The notes beneath the pieces were generated by a model. It did no database searches and was not told the origin of the DNA. It was given only the letters and a program-made list of their open reading frames with translations. Positions 9,546 through 17,043 of a DNA stretch of 64,000 nt are shown here, in pieces (position 1 is the first letter of the stretch; every line of letters starts with the position of its first letter). This stretch comes from Salinarimonas soli. Its GTDB lineage: Bacteria > Pseudomonadota > Alphaproteobacteria > Rhizobiales > Beijerinckiaceae. The DNA is taken from positions 124,001-188,000 of the forward strand of contig NZ_VUOA01000005.1 in NCBI RefSeq assembly GCF_008386575.1. Reading direction: 5' to 3'. The position numbers and the translations under genes were made by a program.

Positions 9546-10021
9546 CTTTGTGTCCCCAGGCAACGGATACGGGCGGTCGCCGATTCGGTTGAGCCGGATC
9601 AAACGCCACAGTGCGTTGCTTTTGTATTGACCTGCTCAGCAAGAATCCGGCCAACCCAGCCGGGACGGGTGCTAGGACAGCCCGAAGTCTCCGAAGGCAG
9701 GCACGCGTAGGTGCTGTTAGGGAAGGCGTGTGAGCCCAGCATTAACATCGGTTGTATCCTGCCGGGGATCCGGCATCGACCGGATGAGGTCGAGTTGCCC
9801 GGGGAACCTGGGCGCAGGTGCTGCTTAGGTTGGCAATCGCTGTCCTTTTCCGCGGCAGCGGCTGGGAGGAAGAGCTTGCCGCGACGGGCGGCGTCACCTC
9901 GCCCGCGATCGGCCGGCGCGGCATTCCATCGAGACCGCGCGTCGGAAGGCGTCCTTGAGGGCCGGCCTCTCAACGTGCCCACAACGATCGGGCGGACCGA
10001 GCTCCAGCCCCGCGTCGCTGG
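9546..10021. other. Intergenic region, no gene seen
   Basis: About 475 bp between the start of glgA and the MipA-like pseudogene. The frames that cross it have no ribosome site and a shadow-like composition. It should contain the glgA promoter on the minus strand. I see no repeat, tRNA or strong hairpin in it. Confidence 0.4.
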
Positions 10022-10846
10022 TCACGGCGGCGACAATCTCGTCTGCCAGGAGAGACCGACGAGCGTGTCGTTGCGCGACGAGCCGTGCCGCGACGCCCCG
10101 GACTGGGCTGCGGCACCCACGAGCCGGGTCGCCTCGATCGTGCCGGTGGGCGATTGGGTCTCCGTCAGAGCTTGACGAACGGACAGCGTCGGCCCGACGC
10201 CCGTCAGACCTGGGACAGCCCCTGTGTCGCCTAGGCCGCGACGGGCGCGGAGGAGGCCGTACGTGGTCGCCGTATAGAGCCGGTCGCCCCCTTGCAGTTT
10301 CAGCCCGTAGTCGAGCGACAGGCCCGCCGCGAGGGTGAGGTCGCGGCTGAGGGTTGCCTCGGCCTTGAGGCCGCGTCGTGCCAGGATGCCTTCGCTGAGC
10401 TCGAGCCGGGCCGTTGCAGGGCCGAGATCCGCCTTGCCGAAGGCTCCTTCGCCCGCATTTCCATATCGACCGGCGCGCAGGCCGTTCCCGGCGCGCGTGC
10501 CCGGGCGGTTCTTCTCGTCGATATCGAGGAGCGGTCCGCCCTTGAGCCAGCCGTCGTCGAAGACCCGGTAGGTGACGCCCTCGCGCGTCGACGCCTCCAG
10601 GACGTCGTCACAGCCTCGTTCCAGCAGGGGAACGAGGGTGGGCGCGTAGCGGCGCGACCCCGTGCGGCGCGGCGCTGCAAAGCTGCCGAACCCCGCCTCC
10701 AGGGTCCATCCCTCCGGGGCCGTGTCGTCATCGTCGTCACCCGCCCGCGCCGCGGCCTCCGCCTCCGCCTTGCTGGCTGATGCAGCGTGGCGCAAACCGG
10801 CAGCGTCAGCGGCGGGGGACGCTACGAGGAGCAGGGCCGCGAGCAG
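10022..10846 (-). pseudogene. MipA/OmpV-like outer-membrane protein without a usable start codon
   Basis: The frame encodes an apparent signal peptide (LLAALLLVASPAADAAG, residues 1-17 of the open frame) and then a MipA/OmpV-like body: WTLEAGFGSF near the start, DDGWLKGGPLLDI, LRAGRYGNAGEGAFGKADLG, and a late RLVGAAAQSGASRHGSSRND matching the conserved loop of that family. However the codon just before the signal peptide's first Leu (10844-10846) is TAG (10847-10849), and no ATG, GTG or TTG lies in frame before the TTG at 10795, which would remove the signal. A frameshift near 10850 or loss of the start is inferred. The C-terminus also lacks a final aromatic residue. Confidence 0.6.
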
Positions 10847-11206
10847 CTAGTGGGTGCAATCGAGCGACGGCTGTTGCCACGGTCGCGGCACGGTCGGGCG
10901 GGAGCACGGCAAGACCTTCGGACATCGTCGGCTCCGATGGCGGGGGTCAGTGGCCGAGGATACGTGCACGAGCGAGACTTCGCTCATGCAGCCGATCTCG
11001 TCCGCCTCGGACAGGTTACGCCGAGCCGCCGTGAGATGCTCCGCCGCGGACGCGTGACGGGCACCCGGCGGTAGGGCAACAAGCGCCTCTGGCGCCCCGG
11101 CGAGGGCGCGCTCGCACGGCTGGGGACCGCCGGCCTCGACGCCGAGAACGACGGCGCCCACGGCCAGTCCACCACCCATCAATCAAACGACGAGCCTCAG
11201 CCCCAT
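10847..11206 (-). pseudogene. Small secreted protein gene broken by an in-frame TGA
   Basis: Starting at ATG 11206, preceded by GAGAGGGAT, the frame reads MGLRLVV, then TGA (11183-11185), then LMGGGLAVGAVVLGVEAGGP, which looks like the interrupted hydrophobic core and cleavage site of one signal peptide. It continues through CERALAGAPEALVALPPG and EHLTAARRNLSEADEIGCMS, a two-cysteine helical pattern typical of small periplasmic proteins. After about residue 75 the sequence loses protein character, up to the TAG at 10847-10849. I read it as a decaying gene between the MipA-like and kinase remnants. Confidence 0.45.
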
Positions 11207-11264
11207 GGCCCTATCCCTCTCTCGCGTTCCCCTTCAGCCCTGCGCGTGACGATTTCCTGACGAC

Positions 11265-12047
11265 TCACTTGGACGGGTCGCAAAAGGCGAGGGTGAAAAG
11301 GGCGCCGCCGCCTTCCTGGTCGGCGTAAGCTATCGACCCGCCGTGATGGCGCATGATCGCGGCCGCGATCGGCAACCCGAGCCCGCCTCCGCCTGGCCTG
11401 GCGTCGGCGCTGGCCTGATGGAAGCGTGCGAAGATGCTCTCGCGTTCGGACGGCGGAACGCCAGGCCCCCGGTCGGCGACGCGAACGATCCCTGGCGCCG
11501 TCACCTCCACCTCGACGACCCCGCCGGGTGGGGAGTGACGTAGGCCGTTGTCGACGAGGTTCGTGAGCGCTTCGCCGATCGCGTCGGCGTCGCCCTGCAC
11601 GGTCACGGGCTCATCCGGGGCCAGGAGCGCGATCTCCTTGCGCGCGCGGATCGCGAGCGGGGTCAGCGCCGCTGCCGTCTCCGTCGCAACGCCGACGAGG
11701 TCGACGGGGCGGGGGGCGGGTGCACCGGGCAGGTCCGCGGCCTCCAGCCGAGCGAGGCTCAGGAGCTGCGTCACGATCCGGCCCATCAGGCGCACGTCGG
11801 CGCCCCGTGCCTCGCGCCCCGGGGAAGGATCCAGCGTCTCCAATCTTGCGCCGAGCACGGCTAGCGGCGTGCGCAGCTGGTGCGCCGCATCCGCCGTGAA
11901 GCGGCGCTGCGCCAAGTATGCGCCTTCCAGGCGATCGAGGGCGCCGTTCGCGGCCCCTTCGACGCCATCGCGCCGCCGGCGCCGGCGGAACCGATCATCC
12001 CGGGCTTCAGCCGCTGAAGGGCGCCCGCTCGCGTCCGCTCCTGCCAC
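11265..12047 (-). pseudogene. Sensor histidine kinase lacking its sensor and HAMP region
   Basis: The catalytic core is complete: H-box FTADAAHQLRTPLAVLGARL, N-box ALTNLVDNGLRHSPPGG, G1 DRGPGVPPSE, and G2 GGGGLGLPIAAAIM. It resembles QseC-like kinases of OmpR-type two-component systems. The N-terminal membrane segments, periplasmic sensor and HAMP are missing: upstream of ALDRLEGAYLAQRRFT the frame becomes Arg/Ala-rich and ends 10 bp from the stop of the tetR gene, as if at a deletion junction. No response-regulator partner is present. The core might still be translated from the GTG at 12047, but it would be a soluble, input-less fragment. Confidence 0.65.
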
Positions 12048-12057
12048 ACGACCGAGG

Positions 12058-12696
12058 TCAGCTGCCCGAACCCTCGGGCGCCATGAGGCCGTGCAGGACG
12101 AGGTCGAGATGGGCGGCGAGGAAGCGCTCGGGCGGGATCGGGGCGATGGGCTCGAACACCGTGCGCCAGATCGCGGCCATGAGGGCCGGTGCGATCACCA
12201 CCATCGGCAGGTCGGCCGCGGCGCCAGGCCGGAACTCGCCCTTCGCGACGCCCCGTGCCACGATCCGCTCCAGGATCGCACGTCCCTTCGCGATGGAATG
12301 CGTGTAGTGCGCCTCCGCGATCGCGGGAAAGCGCGAGCCCTCGGCGATGATGACGCGCATGAGGATGCGGGCGTCCGAGTCCACGAGCTCGCGATGCACG
12401 CGCTCGAGAAGTAGCCGTAGCAGGTCCGCGCTCGACCCGGGATAGTCCGCGAGCACCGCCTCGACGCCGTCCAGCATCGGCGCCACGCGCGAGATCAGCG
12501 CCGCCTCGAACAGCGCCTCCTTGCTCGGGAAATAGCGGTAGATCGTGCCCTTGGCGATGCCGGCGCGCGCCGCCACGTCGTCGAGCCGGGTGGCCGCGAA
12601 GCCCTTCTCCGCGAACTCCGCGAGCCCCGCTTCGATGATCTCGGCCGGGCGCGCCTCCTTGCGCCGCCGGCGGGGCTTTGCTGACCCGTCGGTCAT
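12058..12696 (-). CDS. TetR-family repressor of the adjacent ABC exporter
   Basis: 212 residues. ATG 12696 was chosen because AGGTGATC, an eight-base match to the anti-Shine-Dalgarno, ends eight bases upstream; an ATG at 12717 has no such site. The TetR helix-turn-helix covers about residues 20-62: AGLAEFAEKGFAATRLDDVA then RAGIAKGTIYRYFPSKEALF. The C-terminal domain is of the type (TetR_C) often paired with efflux pumps. It is divergent from the HlyD/DevC/DevA operon, with inverted repeats in between. The long frame continuing upstream of it is a shadow of the HlyD gene. Confidence 0.9.
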   Translation of the reverse strand: MTDGSAKPRRRRKEARPAEIIEAGLAEFAEKGFAATRLDDVAARAGIAKGTIYRYFPSKEALFEAALISRVAPMLDGVEAVLADYPGSSADLLRLLLERVHRELVDSDARILMRVIIAEGSRFPAIAEAHYTHSIAKGRAILERIVARGVAKGEFRPGAAADLPMVVIAPALMAAIWRTVFEPIAPIPPERFLAAHLDLVLHGLMAPEGSGS

Positions 12697-12743
12697 TATC
12701 GGTTGATCACCTGTCATGGCCGTGATAATGACTTTACGGTCAT
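12692..12743. promoter_or_regulatory. Probable TetR operators between the repressor and exporter genes
   Basis: Two inverted repeats are directly visible. The first has perfect 9-bp arms, GTCATTATC (12692-12700) and GATAATGAC (12724-12732), 32 bp apart, about three helix turns. The second, overlapping the right arm, is ATGAC-N6-GTCAT (12728-12743). TetR dimers commonly bind such sites, and the position, covering the tetR start and about 40 bp before the hlyD-like start, suits control of both genes. Binding is inferred, not shown. Confidence 0.6.
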
Positions 12744-12780
12744 CAATTGTCCAGGCGGCACGCCGCCCGCGAGGTTCGTC

Positions 12781-14004
12781 ATGACGGCGCATCGGCCCAT
12801 CGACGACGAAGCCCTGCCGATCCTCGTGGTCGACCGCCGCCCCGGGGCTCCCCTCGTTCGGCCGCGCTGGCGCCGGGCGCTCGGGGCCCTGCGCATCGTG
12901 CCGCTGATCTGGTTGATCTTCGCCGCCGGCGCCTTCGTCGGGCTCTACGTCCAGCCGCCGGGCCTGCGCCTCGCCATGAAGGCTCTCGGGCTGCAACCGG
13001 GCGGCGGCACGCGGGATCCGATCGCGGTGCCGGTCCAGCGCGCGCCGCCCCGGCAGAACGCCGCCCCCATCACGCGGCAGGTCGTGGCTCTCGGACGCCT
13101 CCTGCCTGAGAACGACGTGGTCGTCGTGGCGCCACCCTATGGGGCAGGCGACGCCCGGATCGCAGCTCTCCGGGTCGCTGAGGGCGACACCGTCCGGCGG
13201 GGGGACGAGCTCGCGGTGCTCGACAACGAGGCGCCGTTGCGCGCCGCCCTGGAGGCGGCCCGCGCCACGGTCGGCGTGCGCGAGGCGGCGCTCGCCCAAA
13301 CGCGCGCCACCGTGACGGCCAGCCGCGACGAGGCCCGCGCGGCCCTGGCGCGGGCGCAGTCGGCGGCGCAGAACGCCGAGCGCGAGTTCGACCGGGCCGA
13401 GGAGCTGCGGCGGCGCGGCATCGTCGCCGACGCAGCCTACGACCAGCGGCGCGCCGCCCGCGATCAGGCCCTGCGCGAGGTCGAGGCCGCCCGAGCCACG
13501 CTCTCTCGCTTCGAGCGCGTCGACGACGCCGCTCAGCCGGACATCCTGGTGGCGATGCGCAACCTCGATGCCGCGCGCGCCGAGCTCGCCCGTGCCGAAC
13601 GCGATCTCGACCGGGGCGTGATCCGCGCACCCGCCGACGGCACGGTGCTCACGATCCACGTGCGGCCGGGCGAGAAGCCCGGCGCGAAGGGCGTGATGAA
13701 CCTCGGCGACCTGAGCCGGATGACGGCGGAGCTGGAGGTCTACCAGACCCGGATCGGGCAGGTAGACGTCGGCGGCCCGGTGACGGTCACGGCCGATGCT
13801 CTCCCTGAGGCTCTTGGCGGCAGGGTCAGCCGCATCGGGCTCGAGGTCGGGCGCCAGACTGCCACAGATACCAGCCCCGCCGCCAACACGGATGCGCGCG
13901 TCGTGAAGGTCCATGTCCGTCTCGACCCCGCATCCTCGGAGGTGGCCCGCCGATACACCAACCTTCAGGTGACGGGTCGCATCCAGGTGGGTGGCGCGCC
14001 GTGA
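12781..14004 (+). CDS. HlyD/DevB-type membrane fusion protein of an ABC exporter
   Basis: 407 residues from ATG 12781 (GAGG site). One N-terminal membrane segment (about residues 39-58) anchors a periplasmic adaptor. After a biotinyl-lipoyl-like half (VVALGRLLPENDVVVVAPPY; RVAEGDTVRRGDELAVLDN) comes a long alanine/arginine-rich coiled coil (about residues 160-285) and the second lipoyl half (RGVIRAPADGTVLTIHVRPG). This layout matches DevB-like adaptors that pair with DevC and DevA in inner membrane exporters. Its stop overlaps the permease start by four bases. It is inferred to connect the exporter to an outer-membrane channel not encoded here. Confidence 0.88.
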   Translation: MTAHRPIDDEALPILVVDRRPGAPLVRPRWRRALGALRIVPLIWLIFAAGAFVGLYVQPPGLRLAMKALGLQPGGGTRDPIAVPVQRAPPRQNAAPITRQVVALGRLLPENDVVVVAPPYGAGDARIAALRVAEGDTVRRGDELAVLDNEAPLRAALEAARATVGVREAALAQTRATVTASRDEARAALARAQSAAQNAEREFDRAEELRRRGIVADAAYDQRRAARDQALREVEAARATLSRFERVDDAAQPDILVAMRNLDAARAELARAERDLDRGVIRAPADGTVLTIHVRPGEKPGAKGVMNLGDLSRMTAELEVYQTRIGQVDVGGPVTVTADALPEALGGRVSRIGLEVGRQTATDTSPAANTDARVVKVHVRLDPASSEVARRYTNLQVTGRIQVGGAP

Positions 14005-15176
14005 CGGCGCTTCTCGAACGGCTCCTCGGCCGGCTGCCGATCGGCTGGCTGCAGCTCGTGCACAATCGCGGCCGGCTCGCCGCCGCGATCGCCGGGGTCG
14101 CCTTCGCCAACATCCTCGTCCTCATGCAGCTCGGCTTCCTCGGCGCCCTCGTCGAGAGCATCCGGCTGCCCTACGCCGCCATGAACGCCGATCTCCTGGT
14201 CTCGGCCGCCGACATGAACACCCTTGCTGACGGCAGCCCTCTGCCGCGCAGCCGCATGGTCGAGGCCCTGTCGGTGCCGGGCATCGCGGCGGCGACGCCG
14301 CTCCACTACGGCAAGCTCGACTGGCGCCAGCCGGACGGCACGATCCGCACCCTCGACGTGTTCGGCGTCGACCCGGCCGCGCCCACCTTCCGGACGCCCG
14401 GCATCGAGGCGGGTCGTGCGCTGCTTCAGAACGCCGACGTTGCGCTGATCGACCGGGGCACCCGCAACGTGCCGGCGGCGTTCTTCGACGGGATCGCGCG
14501 CGGCGAGCCCTACCGCTTCGAGGCCAAAGGGCGGACCCTGACCGTCGCGGGCGTCTTCAGCATCAGGGGCGGCTTCTCGGCGGACGGTTATCTGATCGTG
14601 TCGGACCAGACGTTCCTGCGGCTCTTCCCGCAGCGCGCCGCGGGCGCGCCGAACCATATCGTGCTGCGTCTCGATCCCGCTGCCGACCGATCCGCCGTGA
14701 CGGCGGCCCTGCGCGAAACCCTGCCGGCCTATGACAGCATCGTGCGGACGGTCGACGACGCCGTCGCCAAGGACCAGGCTTTCCAAACCACCCAGCGCCC
14801 CGTGGGCATCGTGTTCGGCTTCGGCATCGTGATCGGGATCCTCGTCGGCGTCATCATCGTCTATCAGGTGCTCTCGACCGACGTGGCGGACCATCTGCGC
14901 GAATACGCGACGTTCAAGGCGATCGGGTACCGCCAGCTTTGCTTCCTCGGCATCGTGTTTGAGGAAGCCTTCATCCTCGCCCTGCTCGGGTTCGTGCCGG
15001 GCGTGCTGATCGCGCTCGGCCTCTATGCGGCGGTGGCGGCCGTGACGGGACTGCCTATCGCCATGACGCCGGCGCGTCCGGTTCTGGTGCTCAGCGGCAC
15101 GATCCTGATGTGCGGGGTGTCGGGCGCGATCGCGACCAGGCGCCTCGCCCGCGCCGACCCCGCCGAACTGTTCTGA
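14001..15176 (+). CDS. DevC-type ABC exporter permease
   Basis: 391 residues starting at GTG 14001, overlapping the adaptor's stop (GTGA). The topology is that of the MacB/FtsX class: one N-terminal membrane helix (about residues 25-50), a large periplasmic domain, and three C-terminal helices (about 270-300, 318-345, 350-375). The sequence VYQVLSTDVADHLREYATFK-A-I-G-Y is the typical cytoplasmic coupling segment of DevC proteins. It sits between adaptor and ATPase genes in one operon. Confidence 0.9.
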   Translation: MTALLERLLGRLPIGWLQLVHNRGRLAAAIAGVAFANILVLMQLGFLGALVESIRLPYAAMNADLLVSAADMNTLADGSPLPRSRMVEALSVPGIAAATPLHYGKLDWRQPDGTIRTLDVFGVDPAAPTFRTPGIEAGRALLQNADVALIDRGTRNVPAAFFDGIARGEPYRFEAKGRTLTVAGVFSIRGGFSADGYLIVSDQTFLRLFPQRAAGAPNHIVLRLDPAADRSAVTAALRETLPAYDSIVRTVDDAVAKDQAFQTTQRPVGIVFGFGIVIGILVGVIIVYQVLSTDVADHLREYATFKAIGYRQLCFLGIVFEEAFILALLGFVPGVLIALGLYAAVAAVTGLPIAMTPARPVLVLSGTILMCGVSGAIATRRLARADPAELF

Positions 15177-15183
15177 GGCGGAC

Positions 15184-15873
15184 ATGGACCGATCCACCGC
15201 CGCGATCGACGTGAGGGGCCTGAACCATTGGTTCGGAACAGGCGAGGCGCGCAAGCAGGCGCTGTTCGACATCGACCTCTCGATCGAGCGCGGCCGGCTC
15301 ACCGTGCTTCTCGGGGCATCGGGCTCGGGCAAGACGACGCTCCTGACCCTCATGGGCTGCCTGCGCGAGGTGCAAGACGGGAGCGTGCGCCTCCTCGGGC
15401 AGGAGCTTGCGGGTGCGCGAGAGGAGCTTCTCGTCGCCTGCCGCCGCCGGCTCGGCTTCATCTTCCAGGCCCACAACCTCCACGACAGCCTCACGGCGAT
15501 GCAGAACGTGCGCATGGGACTGGGCGTGCACGGGTCCGCCGCGGCGGACTGGCGGGAGCCCTGCGAGCACCTCCTGCGGCTGGTTGGGCTCGGCGAGCGG
15601 CTCGACTACCTGCCGGGCAATCTCTCGGGCGGGCAGAAGCAGCGCGTGGCCGTCGCTCGCGCCCTCGTCGGGAACCCGGAGGTGGTCTTCGCCGACGAGC
15701 CGACCGCGGCACTCGATCGGGACAGCGGGCTTCAGGTGGTGCGCATGCTGAAGGCGCTCGGGGAGGCGCGGGGGACCACGACGCTGATGGTCACCCACGA
15801 CCCGCGCATCCTCGACCTTGCCGACCGGATCGTGACGCTGGAGGACGGGCGTCTCGTGGGGGAGGGACGGTGA
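15184..15873 (+). CDS. DevA-type ABC exporter ATPase
   Basis: 229 residues, seven bases after the permease gene. All nucleotide-binding motifs are intact: Walker A GASGSGKTTL (about 54-63), Q-loop FIFQAHNLHDSLTAMQNV, ABC signature LSGGQKQRVAVARAL, Walker B VVFADEPTAALD, and the switch His in VTHDPRI. It matches the MacB/LolD/DevA class. With the two preceding genes it forms a complete inner-membrane exporter, likely a tripartite pump. The exported compound is unknown; TetR control suggests an inducible drug, lipid or toxicant response. Confidence 0.93.
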   Translation: MDRSTAAIDVRGLNHWFGTGEARKQALFDIDLSIERGRLTVLLGASGSGKTTLLTLMGCLREVQDGSVRLLGQELAGAREELLVACRRRLGFIFQAHNLHDSLTAMQNVRMGLGVHGSAAADWREPCEHLLRLVGLGERLDYLPGNLSGGQKQRVAVARALVGNPEVVFADEPTAALDRDSGLQVVRMLKALGEARGTTTLMVTHDPRILDLADRIVTLEDGRLVGEGR

Positions 15874-15924
15874 CCCGGCGCGGGCGCAGGGCCGGTCCAC
15901 CGGACACACGGCCGGCATGCGCCG

Positions 15925-15949
15925 TTAACCGTTCTTAACGAAAGGTTAA
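15925..15949 (+). promoter_or_regulatory. Candidate CtrA-type site (TTAA-N7-TTAA)
   Basis: The bases 15935-15949 read TTAA, seven bases, TTAA, the full CtrA consensus of alphaproteobacteria, and a third TTAA lies at 15925-15928. It is about 100 bp before the unknown membrane protein gene at 16045. TTAA is scarce in DNA this GC-rich, which makes three copies in 25 bp notable. Function is inferred from the motif alone. Confidence 0.35.
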
Positions 15950-16044
15950 TCCGATCGTCGCGCCTTCGTTGATCCCCCGTCCGGTGGCGCCGTATCCTTA
16001 CATCGCTTCAGGTTTCGTCGATTGTCAAAACTGGTGGGGGCGTC

Positions 16045-16938
16045 ATGGGCTCCGCGGCGCGTGGACTTGGACGTTATGTTGCAAGGCGCCTGGAGATCCG
16101 CTGCACCTATTGCGGCACTGGTCTCATCTTCGGGAGGTATAAGCGCCAGGCCGTGTTCCGCGCGGGCGCGCATGGGTGCCGGCCCGCCCACTGGCCGGAT
16201 GGGCTTGCGCCTTCGGCCCTCAGACGCTTCATCGGCATCGTGAAGCTCCACTACCCGGAAGCCATGCTCGCAGCATGCGCCGCCCTGCTGATCCAAGGCC
16301 AGTACGGCATGTATCTCCGGTCGAAGGCCGATCCCGCTCCAGCCGGGGTCAGGCAGGTCGAGCGTGCCGCCGCCCAGCGCAGAGCACCTGCCACCACCAA
16401 GATCGACGATAAGCTCCCGTCCGTCGTCATCGTGGCGGCCGACCCGCCCGCCGCGGACATCGAGCCCCCGCCTGCCGTTGCACACCGCATGCCGCTCGAT
16501 CGCGCCAGGCGCCTGTTCGTGGACACGGCGTCGTTGAGCGGGGCGGACTACGCGAGGTTTGTGCCGGCCGAGCGTTCGGCACCCGAAACGCCGGCTCGCG
16601 AGCCGAAGCCCGCTCAGGACCAGGGTCGCATTCTCGTGGCCGGTCTGTGGGGGCCGACCGCGAGCGCCTGCTCGCGGTCCGAGGCGCAGCGTCGCGGCAT
16701 GCTGCCGATGGTGCTCGACGAGCGCGGGGCGCGGGCCGGCAATGTCAGCTGCTCCTTCGTGGACCGCACAGTCACGGGCGCCGGCTCCTGGGCCATCGTG
16801 GCGCAGTGCAGGAGCGGGCGAGAGCGCTGGACCTCGAACGTTCGCCTGGCTCTGTCCGGCCCGCGTCTGACATGGAGAAGCGAGCGGGGCTCGCAGGACT
16901 ATGTGCGGTGCGACAGGACGATGGTGGCCTCCCGTTGA
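16045..16938 (+). CDS. Unrecognised protein with CxxC motif and one membrane segment
   Basis: 297 residues; ATG 16045 has a run of five G before it. I do not recognise the family. The N-terminal 60 residues are basic with a CTYCG pair (residues 20-23), resembling a small zinc or iron site. A hydrophobic stretch YPEAMLAACAALLIQGQYGM (about 72-91) may span the membrane. A Pro/Ala-rich linker leads to a C-terminal domain from about residue 193 (GRILVAGLWGPTASACSRSE) with four cysteines, ending in SQDYVRCDRT. The C-terminal domain looks like an extracytoplasmic, disulphide-bonded module. Codon use is like its neighbours. Confidence 0.65.
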   Translation: MGSAARGLGRYVARRLEIRCTYCGTGLIFGRYKRQAVFRAGAHGCRPAHWPDGLAPSALRRFIGIVKLHYPEAMLAACAALLIQGQYGMYLRSKADPAPAGVRQVERAAAQRRAPATTKIDDKLPSVVIVAADPPAADIEPPPAVAHRMPLDRARRLFVDTASLSGADYARFVPAERSAPETPAREPKPAQDQGRILVAGLWGPTASACSRSEAQRRGMLPMVLDERGARAGNVSCSFVDRTVTGAGSWAIVAQCRSGRERWTSNVRLALSGPRLTWRSERGSQDYVRCDRTMVASR

Positions 16939-17043
16939 TGGTCGAGGCTTCCGCCGAGCCGCTCTTCCTCGGGAGGGGAGGGGGATGCGCCTTCCCGGTC
17001 AGCAATGGCGGTTGTGGCGGGTCTCATCCGCCAAGCCGGGGCC

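Noticed and set aside
13070-13630. 186-codon Arg-rich minus-strand frame
   Set aside because: Shadow of the coiled-coil region of the HlyD-like gene.
12697-13914. Minus-strand frame extending the tetR gene to 618 codons
   Set aside because: The extension lies antisense to the HlyD-like adaptor gene, is Arg/His/Gly-rich, and a proper ribosome site and TetR start exist at 12696.
13965-15515. 516-codon minus-strand frame
   Set aside because: Antisense shadow of the DevC-type permease; composition is that of a GC-rich shadow frame with no domain.
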